Shown here: positions 51,678-60,528 of the stretch, one piece after another
How the letters are laid out: each line of letters starts with the position of its first letter
Position numbering within the stretch: the stretch's first letter is position 1
Assembly (NCBI RefSeq): GCF_009664975.1
Contig: NZ_WJXB01000001.1
Location: 682,001-746,000, forward strand
Origin: Paenibacillus monticola
GTDB lineage: Bacteria; Bacillota; Bacilli; Paenibacillales; Paenibacillaceae
Direction: 5' to 3'
Length of the DNA: 64,000 nucleotides
Position numbers and translations under genes: made by a program
Notes under the pieces: model-generated
The model's database searches: none
Told to the model about the DNA's origin: nothing
The model's input: only the letters and a program-made list of their open reading frames with translations

Positions 51678-52243
51678 TTGATGTCCGAGTCGAAGCAAGA
51701 GGAATCCGTGAGGCGCTGCGGCGAGTAGGTTCGCTGGAAACAGACGTTCGGAAGTCTTTCTATTCGGCTCTAAACCGAACATCGCAGCGGCTTAAAACTG
51801 AGTCAGGCCGCAAGGTAAAAGAAACCTATCTTGTCAAGTCGAAGGCGGTTACCGATCAAGTCGTTTTGCGTCGTGGCAGTATCAGCAATCTAAGCAGCGA
51901 GCTGCGCTGGAAGGGGGGGAACATTCCGATCATCAATTTTCGGACAAATCCAAAGGTTGTTGGAGGCAAAAAGCCCCGTGTGCTGAAGGCAGCGATTAAA
52001 CGCGCTGGCGGTAACAAAAAAGTGGACGGGGCGTTTATCGCTCGTATGAGCAGCGGGCATGTCGGCATTTATCGGCGGAGTGCTCGCTCACGGCTTCCGG
52101 TGGAAGAACTTTATGGTCCAGCGGTACCCGTCATGCTCAATAATCCGGAGGTTGTGGATCATTTGGAAAGCGTAGCTATCGATGAAATGGATAAGCGGTT
52201 GGAGCATGAATTGAACCGTCGCTTGGGAGGAGGTACGTCATGA
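51674..52243 (+). CDS. tail component, lambda gpZ-like
   Basis: A 189-residue basic protein of the minor tail protein Z family (GIREALRRVGSLETDVRKSFYSALNRTSQRLKTESGRKV ... GIYRRSARSRLPVEELYGPAVPVML). It readies the tail for joining to the head. ATGA overlap. Confidence 0.85.
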   Translation: MIDVRVEARGIREALRRVGSLETDVRKSFYSALNRTSQRLKTESGRKVKETYLVKSKAVTDQVVLRRGSISNLSSELRWKGGNIPIINFRTNPKVVGGKKPRVLKAAIKRAGGNKKVDGAFIARMSSGHVGIYRRSARSRLPVEELYGPAVPVMLNNPEVVDHLESVAIDEMDKRLEHELNRRLGGGTS

Positions 52244-52671
52244 CGCCAGTGATGCTGATGATGGCACTGAAGGAATTCCTAGTAAAGGAGCTGGCTGACG
52301 ATGCAGCAACTATTCCCGCAGTGCATTTGGGTGCGTTGCCTTCTAAAACAGCAGCGACCCGGGACGACCCAGTGTTTCCGCTGATTATCATCCGCCCCAT
52401 GGAGGGGGACAGTGACAAAGACGAAAGCCGGGCTCAGGTCAAACTGCTATTTGGGACACAGTCGGAAGATGATTCCGGCTTTATTGATGTACTAAACCTC
52501 ATGGAGCGGGTTCGCATTTTGTTGATGCGTCAGCGAATCATTGATAAAAAATTTCGGATCGAACCGGATTGGAAATGGAAGTTTCTTGAGGACCAGCCGG
52601 AACCGCAATGGATATGCCAAGCGGTAACGACTTGGACTCTTCCGCAAATTAGACAGGAGGTTATTTTGTGA
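52240..52671 (+). CDS. tail completion/terminator protein
   Basis: A 143-residue protein with PLIIIRPMEGDSDKDESRAQVKLLFGTQSEDDSGFIDVLNLMERVRILLM, a pattern of tail terminator proteins that cap the tube. Position just before the sheath gene agrees. ATGA overlaps on the upstream side. Confidence 0.75.
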   Translation: MTPVMLMMALKEFLVKELADDAATIPAVHLGALPSKTAATRDDPVFPLIIIRPMEGDSDKDESRAQVKLLFGTQSEDDSGFIDVLNLMERVRILLMRQRIIDKKFRIEPDWKWKFLEDQPEPQWICQAVTTWTLPQIRQEVIL

Positions 52672-52955
52672 GTGAAATAAAGGATCAAAAACCGAAGGTG
52701 ACAGTCGTTAAACAAGCAGCAAAAGAACCGACACGCATGTATCTTGGCCCGAGTCTGCCGGGCGGACGGCTGTTGCAATCTACGGTGTTTCGTGGTGGCA
52801 TTCCGGCGTATTTGCAGCCTCTGCTTACCGAGCAGCCAGGTGTCGATGATCTCATTGTGCCATTGGACGAGATAGCCGGAGTACAGGCACGTATTACCCA
52901 AACCGGGACGGCTGAATATGTAGCTTATCAAAAGCTTTTAGGAAAGGGGATTTAA
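52668..52955 (+). CDS. small tail-region protein
   Basis: A 95-residue protein (TRMYLGPSLPGGRLLQSTVFRGGIPAYLQPLL), conserved before sheath genes in Mu/P2-like phages. GTG 52668 overlaps the previous TGA. Function unknown. Confidence 0.7.
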   Translation: MSEIKDQKPKVTVVKQAAKEPTRMYLGPSLPGGRLLQSTVFRGGIPAYLQPLLTEQPGVDDLIVPLDEIAGVQARITQTGTAEYVAYQKLLGKGI

Positions 52956-52958
52956 TCC

Positions 52959-54404
52959 ATGGCCTTTAAACATGGCGTAACTATTATTGAGCAATCAACA
53001 TCCGTCCTAGCGCCGACGGAGGCAACCAGCGGTATTCCGTTTGCAGTGGGCACGGCTCCGGTTAACCTGTCTTCTGCAGCCGTGCCGGTGAATACGCCGA
53101 TCCTAGCATTTACGTATGCCGAGGCGGTGGCCGCACTCGGGTATAGCGACAATTGGGAGGACTTCACACTCTGCGAACTGATTTACTCACACTTTGCACT
53201 GTACCAAAAAGCGCCGATGATCTTGGTAAATGTCCTTGATCCGGCCACTCATAAGACAACAGTTGCTCCGGTTACAGTAGCTGTCAGCAATCGGGTGGCG
53301 ACTCTGACAATAGAGGGTGTACTGCTGCCGACACTCGTCGTCAAGTCTTCGGACGGGGCAACAACTTACAGCAATACCACGGATTACACAGCTGCATTTA
53401 ATGACGACGGCCATGTAATGATCACAACCAAAGCCTCCGGGGTAATCGTCGCCAGTGTAACGCAACTCTCTATCGGATATGACAAGCTTAATCCGGGAGT
53501 CGTAGATGCTGACGATGTCATCGGCGGCGTGACGATGGACGGCGCTTATACCGGCTTTGAACTTGTTAATCAAGCCTATCCGCGCTTTGGTATCCTGCCT
53601 GATCTGCTGCTGGCTCCGGGCTGGTCACACCTTCCGGCAGTTGCTGCGGTTATGAAGGCCAAGGCCGGGAACATCAACGGTAACTTTAAAGCTATCGCTT
53701 TGACGGATATTGACTCTGCGCAGCCGTACACGGATGCCGGATCTTGGAAGTCTGACAATAGCTATACTGGACCACTGCAGATTGCAACATATCCGATGCT
53801 GACTCTGGGAGACAAACTATTCCACTACTCCACGCAACTGGCCGGGCTCATTGCCACAACGGATGCGGCCAATGGCGGGATTCCCTTTGCTTCGCCGTCC
53901 AATAAGGCATTACAGGCAGATGGTACGGCGCTTACAGATGGTACAGACATTTTCCTAGGGATTGACCAAGCTTCATACCTCAATAGCCTGGGTATCGTAA
54001 CAGCCGTCAATCTCGGCACAAGCGGCTGGAAGTCCTGGGGCAACAACACAGGTGCTTTCCCTGGCGTAACTGATCCTAAAGACAGCTTTATCCCTATCCG
54101 ACGCATGTTTAACTGGATAGGCAACAGCATTATCCTCACGTACATGCAAAAAGTGGATGACCCCTTGAACAAGCGGCTGATTGCCGCCGTGACGGATAGC
54201 GTTAATATCTGGCTGAACGGCCTGACATCTTCCGGAGCGCTGTTGGGTGGCCGTGTAGAATTCCTAGAATCGGAGAATCCGACAACAAGCCTAATGGCTG
54301 GTAAAATCACATTCCATTTGCATATCACACCACCAGGGCCAGCGCAGGAAATAAATTTCTTGCTTGAATACGACACAACATATCTGAGCGCGTTGTTCGC
54401 GTAG
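52959..54404 (+). CDS. tail sheath protein
   Basis: A 481-residue contractile sheath subunit. The N-terminus (FKHGVTIIEQSTSV) and the C-terminal domain (RRMFNWIGNSIILTYMQKVDDPLNKRLIAAVTDSVNIWLNGL ... GGRVEF) follow the P2 FI family. It shows that the phage has a myovirus-type tail. AGGAAAGGGGA precedes the ATG. Confidence 0.95.
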   Translation: MAFKHGVTIIEQSTSVLAPTEATSGIPFAVGTAPVNLSSAAVPVNTPILAFTYAEAVAALGYSDNWEDFTLCELIYSHFALYQKAPMILVNVLDPATHKTTVAPVTVAVSNRVATLTIEGVLLPTLVVKSSDGATTYSNTTDYTAAFNDDGHVMITTKASGVIVASVTQLSIGYDKLNPGVVDADDVIGGVTMDGAYTGFELVNQAYPRFGILPDLLLAPGWSHLPAVAAVMKAKAGNINGNFKAIALTDIDSAQPYTDAGSWKSDNSYTGPLQIATYPMLTLGDKLFHYSTQLAGLIATTDAANGGIPFASPSNKALQADGTALTDGTDIFLGIDQASYLNSLGIVTAVNLGTSGWKSWGNNTGAFPGVTDPKDSFIPIRRMFNWIGNSIILTYMQKVDDPLNKRLIAAVTDSVNIWLNGLTSSGALLGGRVEFLESENPTTSLMAGKITFHLHITPPGPAQEINFLLEYDTTYLSALFA

Positions 54405-54419
54405 AAAGGAGAGGATCAC

Positions 54420-54938
54420 ATGCCAAAAAGATCAGAACGGGTTATTGATTACTCGGTATTTTTAAACGGTACGGAGTATTTAGGCACGGCCACTGCTACA
54501 TTGCCGGAAATTACGTACCTATCAGAAACGATTAAAGGCGGAGGTATTTCAGGTGAAATCGAGGCTCCTGCCCCCGGGCAAACCGGAGCCATGACGTTGA
54601 CGCTGAATTGGCGGACCATGGAGAAGGCAGGGACTAAGCTCTTGGCTCCAATAGTTCACGCTTTGGACTTAAGAGCGTCGGTGTTGGGGTTTGACCCCGC
54701 CTTAAGTGAGTATGTTGAAGAAGCACTCAAGGTTACAGTTAGGGCGCGTCCACTCGGTATGTCTCCGGGTAATTTGGAGACTTCGGCAGCTATGGATAGT
54801 TCCAACACCTTCAGTGTTTCATATATCAAAATTGTACAAGACGGAGTCGAAACCGTGGAGATAGACAAATACAACTATATTCATAAAATTCACGGCGTGG
54901 ATTACCTGGCTCAGACCAAGATCAATCTTGGATTATAA
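54420..54938 (+). CDS. tail tube protein
   Basis: A 172-residue P2 FII-like tube protein (YSVFLNGTEYLGTATATLPEITYLSETIKGGGISGEIEAP ... YIKIVQDGVETVEIDKYNYIHKIHG). ATG after AAAGGAGAGG. Confidence 0.94.
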   Translation: MPKRSERVIDYSVFLNGTEYLGTATATLPEITYLSETIKGGGISGEIEAPAPGQTGAMTLTLNWRTMEKAGTKLLAPIVHALDLRASVLGFDPALSEYVEEALKVTVRARPLGMSPGNLETSAAMDSSNTFSVSYIKIVQDGVETVEIDKYNYIHKIHGVDYLAQTKINLGL

Positions 54939-54952
54939 AGGAGAGATAAACA

Positions 54953-55273
54953 TTGGAAACAGAAAATAAACAGAAGGGCACTGCGAAAGTATTTACTTTC
55001 GCCCGGCCCGTTACATTTGAGGGAAACACCGTTGAATCTTTGAGTATTGATTTTGATCAATTGATTGGCGAGGATATTTTGGCCTGTGACCGACAGTATC
55101 GGGCGGAGTCGGCCCGACAATCCGGCGGTGAAATGATCAAAGAAATGAACAAAGCTTATCAGGCTTACATTGTTGCCAAGGCTGCCGGGGTTAAAGTGGG
55201 ACTGATCCGCGCTCTTCCAGCCAAGGATTTCACCAAGCTGACGCTGCAGGCACAAGGTTTTTTGCTTCTGTAG
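54953..55273 (+). CDS. tail assembly chaperone, short form (gpE-like)
   Basis: A 106-residue protein (TFARPVTFEGNTVESLSIDFDQLIGEDILACDRQY), the unshifted product of the chaperone gene between tube and tape measure. TTG after AAAGGAGAGA. It binds the tape measure during tail assembly. Confidence 0.9.
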   Translation: METENKQKGTAKVFTFARPVTFEGNTVESLSIDFDQLIGEDILACDRQYRAESARQSGGEMIKEMNKAYQAYIVAKAAGVKVGLIRALPAKDFTKLTLQAQGFLLL

Positions 55274-55422
55274 GCTGCGGAGACGGCGACGAGATCAAAG
55301 ACCTCGCCGTTACTTTGGCCATGATTACCCATACTTCGATTCCTTACTTTCTGGGCTTGCCTCTCGGTGAGCTTGGGGATTGGGTGGAGCGGGTAGCCAC
55401 GATTAGGAAGGGGAGAAAATAG
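54953..55422 (+). CDS. tail assembly chaperone, -1 frameshifted long form
   Basis: After codon 104 (TTG at 55262-55264) a -1 shift leads into the frame ASVGCGDGDEIKDLAVTLAMITHT ... LPLGELGDWVERV, 52 further residues that end at TAG 55420-55422. The product of about 156 residues matches the E+E' type long chaperone. The extension has no start codon of its own, and its stop overlaps the tape measure GTG. Confidence 0.85.
55258..55264 (+). other. programmed -1 frameshift slippery site TTTTTTG
   Basis: T TTT TTG lies in the correct phase in GGT TTT TTG of the chaperone gene, nine codons before no other obstacle than its TAG stop at 55271. It fits the X XXY YYZ rule and opens the conserved downstream frame. 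Confidence 0.85.
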
Positions 55423-58331
55423 TGGCAGGAACAAGTAGGGAATATGATATTGCATTTCGTCTCAATGCACTTATGGACTCCTCATTCCGGCGATCAATGG
55501 GCGATGCGGAGCAGCATATACAGGATTTGGAACGCGCACTGCAGGACATGTCCCGTCGCGGTGATTTTGACGATCTACGCCGAGACGCAGACCAGGCAGA
55601 CGACTCCATACGTAATCTGGATGATTCCGCTGTTGGATTCGGCGAAACGTTGAAAAACATGGCCGAATATATGGGAGCCTTTGCGTTGATTGAGACAGCA
55701 GGCGTCTCACTGCAAAACATTGTCGGCACCATTGGGGACTCTACGGATGCAATGGCTCAACTCCAGGCAGCTACCGGTATGACTGCGGAGCAAATGGAGG
55801 GCATGGACGCTATTTCCAAGGACTTATACCGTCAAAACTATGGCGAAGGATTTGAGGATTTAGGGGAGTCCATGGCGCTGGTGAAGCAATACACTCAGCA
55901 AACTGGCGATGAACTGGAGAAGATTACTGCAACTGCCATTGCGTTCCGAGATGTTTTTAACGAGGATGTTCCCGAGTCTCTAAAGGCTGCCGACACGATG
56001 ATGAAGAAGTTCGGTATTACTTCCGAACAGTCATATAACCTCATGGCACAAGGGGCGCAGAAGGGTCTGAACAAGTCCGGCGAGTTAATTGATACCGCCA
56101 ACGAGTACAGTGTATATTTCGATAAAATGGGTTATTCGGCCGATGAAATGTTCAACGTGTTTGCAGCAGGAATGGAAAACGGAGCTTTTTCTTTGGATAA
56201 AGTAGCGGATGCCGTAAAAGAGTTTGGTATCCGGATAAAAGACGGATCGGAAGGTACGAATGATGCAATTTACGCTCTGTTTGCTCCAGAAAATCTTGAT
56301 GAGTTTGTGAATGGACTCGTCAAAGGCGGCGCAAAATCTGCACAGTACCTTGAATTGGTCAAAAAAGAGGGCAAAGAAACAGCGAATATTCTCTTGGGAG
56401 ACTTTTCAAAAGGTGGTAAAACAGCGGCTAAAGCCATGAAGGATTTACAAATGTACCTCGGCGAAGGTGACAACATTTTTGATGGTTTGACGGAGGGATC
56501 AATGACCGGCAAACAAGCTATGGAAGAGGTCATTAAGAAGTTAAAGGAAATCAAGGATCCTATTTATCAAGGTCAAATTGCTGTTTCGTTGTTTGGTACC
56601 CAATTTGAGGACATGGAGAGCGATGCAATCCTGGCTCTTGGCAATACCCGTAAGCAGTTCGATATGACCCAGCAAACAATGGAAGAAGTCGCAGCAGTGA
56701 AATACAGTACCCTATCCCAGCAGTTTGCAACCATTGGCCGGGAATTAATGACGGACCTGGTAATCCCACTTGGGGAGGACTTAATGCCTCTTCTGCAGGG
56801 GCTTGCTAAATGGATGGGCGATAACGAAAAACTCCTGATGGTAATTGCTCTTGGTGTGCCGGCAGCGGCTCTAGCCAAGAATACGATTAAAATTGTTAAA
56901 AGTCTTCTGGCAGTCGAGGGCGCTGCAGGTGGAGCCGGAGGAGCAGCAGGAGGTTTTGCTAAGGTATTGGGAATGCTGACCAATCCAGTGGGGATTGCAA
57001 TCGTAGGTGTAGGGTTATTGACCGCTGGAGTAATTGCCTACAAAAAACACCAAGAAAAAGCCCGGCAGGAACTTTTAAACATGGGCGATGCACTAGGTGA
57101 GGCATATTCCAACTATACGGAAGTTGACCATGCAAGTAAGCGGACCCAGAATCTGATTACGGAATATGATCGACTGACCCAAAAAATAAAAGATTCAAAA
57201 ACGCCGGCGGATGAATTGACCGAAGCGAGAAGAAAGCTAAAGGATGTCGAAAAAGAACTTATCGACATGAATCCAGATATTTTGTCTGCTGAAGGTTCGA
57301 AGAATAGCAAATTCCGCGATCAATTGGATCTACTTAAGGATATTAATCAAACCCGCGCGGACATGAGTAAGCGCGAGCTCGAACATGACGCACTCGAAGC
57401 ACAAGGGAAAATGCCTGATCTTGAAAATCAATATTCTGATTTAGCTGAAAATTTGAGCAAACAAAACGCAGCCTATGAGAAGGCCAAAGTGTCTTACCGT
57501 GACTATTTAGACTACATGAAGCAATATCAGAAAATATCTGATAGTGGAGCGAGTGACGAACAAAAAACGTCCCAATGGAATAATTTGGCCTCAAAAATTG
57601 AAGCCAATACTGGAGAGAATTACAGTGGTCCTGGTTGGGTAACGTTTCGTGATGATCTCAACGATATAGAAGCTTCATTTGATAAGTACAATGAAAAAAT
57701 TAAAAAAACTCAGGATGAAATGGCCGAAGCTGAAAAAAGCTTTTCGTCATATTACGATTTGCAGAAACGAATGATTGAACTTAATCTAGGCGGTACGCTT
57801 GAACAGCAAGCGGCAAAATATAAGGATTTATCTTATGCTGAGAAGAAACGATTCGATCAAGCTATGCAAGATATTGCGGACTTAAATGGTGCCATGGACA
57901 TGATGCCTGATGAGAAAAAGATTGATCTACAATTGATCTGGCAGCAGACAGGGCAGGTCCCAGACCTTAAGACAGTAGCCGGACAAAAACTCAGTTATTT
58001 AGCGCTGCACGATCCGGGAATCGATAGATATGCTGACGGAGGCATAGCAAATCAGGCATCAATTTTCGGCGAAGCTGGCCCCGAAATTGCGATCCCTCTC
58101 AACAACAAGTCGCGTTCCCGTTCACTGCTGGAAAAGGCAAACGATTTGATGGGCCATACCAGCAATGGCGAGGGTAGCATAGATGTAACCTGGGCGCCTC
58201 AGATCACCATTCAAGGTAGTGACCCAGCAGCAGAACAGAAGTTACGAAAGGTGCTGCAGGATTCACAAGCTGATTTTGAGCGGAAGTTCAAGGTTATGAT
58301 GCAACAACAAAAGCGGGTGAGCTTTCAATGA
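55422..58331 (+). CDS. tail tape measure protein
   Basis: A 969-residue protein, mainly helical. The N-terminal coiled coil (RSMGDAEQHIQDLERALQDM) is followed by the conserved core MAEYMGAFALIETAG..., two hydrophobic segments near 470-550 (LLMVIALGVPAAALA, GIAIVGVGLLTAGVIAY), further coiled coil, and the phage tail end ADGGIANQASIFGEAGPEIAIPL. Its length sets the tail length. GTG start overlaps the chaperone extension stop. Confidence 0.93.
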   Translation: MAGTSREYDIAFRLNALMDSSFRRSMGDAEQHIQDLERALQDMSRRGDFDDLRRDADQADDSIRNLDDSAVGFGETLKNMAEYMGAFALIETAGVSLQNIVGTIGDSTDAMAQLQAATGMTAEQMEGMDAISKDLYRQNYGEGFEDLGESMALVKQYTQQTGDELEKITATAIAFRDVFNEDVPESLKAADTMMKKFGITSEQSYNLMAQGAQKGLNKSGELIDTANEYSVYFDKMGYSADEMFNVFAAGMENGAFSLDKVADAVKEFGIRIKDGSEGTNDAIYALFAPENLDEFVNGLVKGGAKSAQYLELVKKEGKETANILLGDFSKGGKTAAKAMKDLQMYLGEGDNIFDGLTEGSMTGKQAMEEVIKKLKEIKDPIYQGQIAVSLFGTQFEDMESDAILALGNTRKQFDMTQQTMEEVAAVKYSTLSQQFATIGRELMTDLVIPLGEDLMPLLQGLAKWMGDNEKLLMVIALGVPAAALAKNTIKIVKSLLAVEGAAGGAGGAAGGFAKVLGMLTNPVGIAIVGVGLLTAGVIAYKKHQEKARQELLNMGDALGEAYSNYTEVDHASKRTQNLITEYDRLTQKIKDSKTPADELTEARRKLKDVEKELIDMNPDILSAEGSKNSKFRDQLDLLKDINQTRADMSKRELEHDALEAQGKMPDLENQYSDLAENLSKQNAAYEKAKVSYRDYLDYMKQYQKISDSGASDEQKTSQWNNLASKIEANTGENYSGPGWVTFRDDLNDIEASFDKYNEKIKKTQDEMAEAEKSFSSYYDLQKRMIELNLGGTLEQQAAKYKDLSYAEKKRFDQAMQDIADLNGAMDMMPDEKKIDLQLIWQQTGQVPDLKTVAGQKLSYLALHDPGIDRYADGGIANQASIFGEAGPEIAIPLNNKSRSRSLLEKANDLMGHTSNGEGSIDVTWAPQITIQGSDPAAEQKLRKVLQDSQADFERKFKVMMQQQKRVSFQ

Positions 58332-58534
58332 TCGTTTACAAAACAGTACAAGGTGACACGTGGGACGGCATATCCTACAAAGTCTACGGTCAGGCCAATC
58401 TTATGACACTGCTGCTCAATGCCAACCCGGGCCACGCAGGAACCGTCATTTTATCCGGTAACATCTCACTGACCGTACCGGATAAGCCCGCTGATGCCTC
58501 TGAAACTCTGCCGCCATGGCGAAAGGATGATTAA
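58328..58534 (+). CDS. tail protein X (LysM-like)
   Basis: A 68-residue gpX-type protein with a LysM-like fold (YKTVQGDTWDGISYKVYGQANLMTLLLNANPG). ATGA overlap with the tape measure gene. It is part of the baseplate hub region. Confidence 0.9.
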   Translation: MIVYKTVQGDTWDGISYKVYGQANLMTLLLNANPGHAGTVILSGNISLTVPDKPADASETLPPWRKDD

Positions 58535-58536
58535 CT

Positions 58537-59568
58537 TTGGAGACAATGCAGGATGCCCGCAGGGCCGTATTGGTGCTGCAATATAATGGAAAGGACGTAA
58601 CCCAGGAGATTGCCGACTCGCTGACCGACTTTAATTATAACGATGCTGCCTCTGGCTCTTTGGATGACCTATCCATCAATTTAGAAGACCGTGAACAAAA
58701 CTGGCAGGGACCATGGGCACCAACTGAGGGCGACAAAATCAAAGCTGAGATTCGCACTATCAATTGGGATGGACCAGGAGAGATTAAAAAATTGCCATTG
58801 GGTACTTTTGAGGTTGATAGTTTTGATTTCAATGGTTCGCCGGATATAGTAGCGATTAAAGCGGTATCATTGCCTGTCAGCTCAGATATCCGTCAAGAAA
58901 AAAGATCAAGGTCTTGGGAAAAGGTAACGCTCAAAACAGTGGCTGACCAGGTGGCTAATAGGTCTGGATTAAAGCTGCTCTATGAAGCAACGGACAACCC
59001 TTCCTATGATCGATTAGAACAAGCGGCGTTATCTGACTTAGCTTTTCTACTTGAGACAGCGACAAAGGAAGGCATTGCCATTAAGGTATCAAGTGGCAGC
59101 CTGGTCCTTTTCGATGAATCAACTTACGAGAAGAAGGCGACGGTTGCGACGATCACAAGAGGCGAAGACAATGTTAAGGGATACGGCTTTTCATGGGGAA
59201 CGGCTTATGTTGCATACCGGTCCTGTGAGCTGTCTTACACCGATACCAAAAGTAAAAAGACGATAAAGGCAACCTATACGCCGCCCGGGGCTCCAAATAC
59301 TGGCCCCCTCCTGAAGCTTAATGAGCAAGTAGACTCACTGGCTGCAGGGCTTAAATTGGCCCGGAGGAGACTGAGAGAGAAAAATAAGGAAGCGGGAAAA
59401 GGGTCACTGAGCCTCATGGGCGACATTCGGATGGCTGCAGGCTTAACCATTTACATCAAGGGCTGGAAGCGATTCGACGGAAAATACATCATTGAATCTG
59501 CCAAACACTCTATTGGAGGCAGTGGGTTCACTACAGATTTAGAAATTAGAAAGGTATTGGGGTGGTAA
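58537..59568 (+). CDS. tail hub protein, gpD-like
   Basis: A 343-residue hub of the P2 gpD/Mu gp44 type (SLTDFNYNDAASGSLDDLSINLEDRE ... GYGFSWGTAYVAYRSCELSY ... FTTDLEIRKVLGW). TTG 58537 follows AAAGGATGA; ATG 58546 is an alternative. Confidence 0.88.
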   Translation: METMQDARRAVLVLQYNGKDVTQEIADSLTDFNYNDAASGSLDDLSINLEDREQNWQGPWAPTEGDKIKAEIRTINWDGPGEIKKLPLGTFEVDSFDFNGSPDIVAIKAVSLPVSSDIRQEKRSRSWEKVTLKTVADQVANRSGLKLLYEATDNPSYDRLEQAALSDLAFLLETATKEGIAIKVSSGSLVLFDESTYEKKATVATITRGEDNVKGYGFSWGTAYVAYRSCELSYTDTKSKKTIKATYTPPGAPNTGPLLKLNEQVDSLAAGLKLARRRLREKNKEAGKGSLSLMGDIRMAAGLTIYIKGWKRFDGKYIIESAKHSIGGSGFTTDLEIRKVLGW

Positions 59569-59569
59569 T

Positions 59570-59800
59570 GTGTTGCGAACGGGAATTGTTTCAACCGTTA
59601 ATGAAACAGCTCGAACGGTCAGAGTGACGTATCCCGATAATGACGATCTCGTATCCGGTGAGCTACCGGTGATTGGCCCGACGATGATCGGTCTGGAGGC
59701 GGTAGATCTTCCGAGTGTTGGTGAATGGGTATTAGTGGGATGCCCAAATAACGGTTCTGATGGATTTTGTCTCGGAGTTATCCCAAGAGGTGGGCCATGA
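59570..59800 (+). CDS. short baseplate spike protein, gpV-like OB fold
   Basis: A 76-residue protein with the OB-fold core only (TGIVSTVNETARTVRVTYPDNDDLVSGELPVIGP ... PSVGEWVLVGCPNNGSDGFCLG). Much shorter than usual gpV spikes, without the beta-helical needle. GTG start. Confidence 0.8.
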   Translation: MLRTGIVSTVNETARTVRVTYPDNDDLVSGELPVIGPTMIGLEAVDLPSVGEWVLVGCPNNGSDGFCLGVIPRGGP

Positions 59801-60195
59801 ATAAGATTGGTAGTTTAGGGCCTGTTGTATTTGTCGTTTCCGAGGGTGCCACGCGAACTATCGACGAGTTTACCCGAAACAGTGCAGGCCGATGGGCACA
59901 ACATGACATTGTCGGTAGAAAGCCGAAAAAGGAGTGGCTCGGTCCGGGGATTGACTCGGTGTCGTTTTCGGTACGTTTTGATGTGCGGTTCGGACTCAAT
60001 CCCCGGAAAGAGTTGGATCGTCTTACGGATCTAGAACGCGCAGGTAAGGCGCTACCGTTGGTTATCGGTCGCAAAGGTGTAGGTGTTGGATTGTGGATCA
60101 TTACAGACCTTTCACAAGCATGGGAGACGCTGGACAACATCGGTAATGTCTTATCATCTACTGTCAATATTACATTAGAGGAGTATGTCAAATGA
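59797..60195 (+). CDS. tail protein, gpU-like
   Basis: A 132-residue protein with RWAQHDIVGRKPKKEWLGPGIDSVSFSVRFDVRFGLNPRKEL and a C-terminal strand pair, the pattern of P2 gpU. ATG 59797 overlaps the preceding TGA and follows AAGAGGTGG. Confidence 0.82.
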   Translation: MNKIGSLGPVVFVVSEGATRTIDEFTRNSAGRWAQHDIVGRKPKKEWLGPGIDSVSFSVRFDVRFGLNPRKELDRLTDLERAGKALPLVIGRKGVGVGLWIITDLSQAWETLDNIGNVLSSTVNITLEEYVK

Positions 60196-60527
60196 GTACC
60201 TATACTGTAGACATGACAAAGCCGTCCAGAATCAACTTTTCTCCCGCGTCAGTTGCTGAGGAGGTTGGGCAGAATCTAAGGACCATACTTTCCACGGCAC
60301 TCGGCAGTGCACCATTAGCCAGAGGCATCGGTATAGACTACAGCATGGTAGATGAGCCGTACCAAATTGCAGAGGCGCGGCTTACTGGTGAAATATACAC
60401 GGCTATTGCTGAGCAGGAGCCGAGAGCGTTGGTAGTGGGTGTATCTTTTAACGGTACAATAACGGATGCTATGACAGGGCGTGTAGCGGCTATAGTGACG
60501 TATACGCTAGCTGAGGGGGTGGAGTGA
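60192..60527 (+). CDS. baseplate wedge protein, gpW/gp25-like
   Basis: A 111-residue protein of the GPW_gp25 family (VAEEVGQNLRTILSTALGSAPLARGIGIDYS ... AVTYTLAEG-type end). It helps start sheath assembly on the baseplate. ATGA overlap. Confidence 0.88.
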   Translation: MSTYTVDMTKPSRINFSPASVAEEVGQNLRTILSTALGSAPLARGIGIDYSMVDEPYQIAEARLTGEIYTAIAEQEPRALVVGVSFNGTITDAMTGRVAAIVTYTLAEGVE

Positions 60528-60528
60528 T

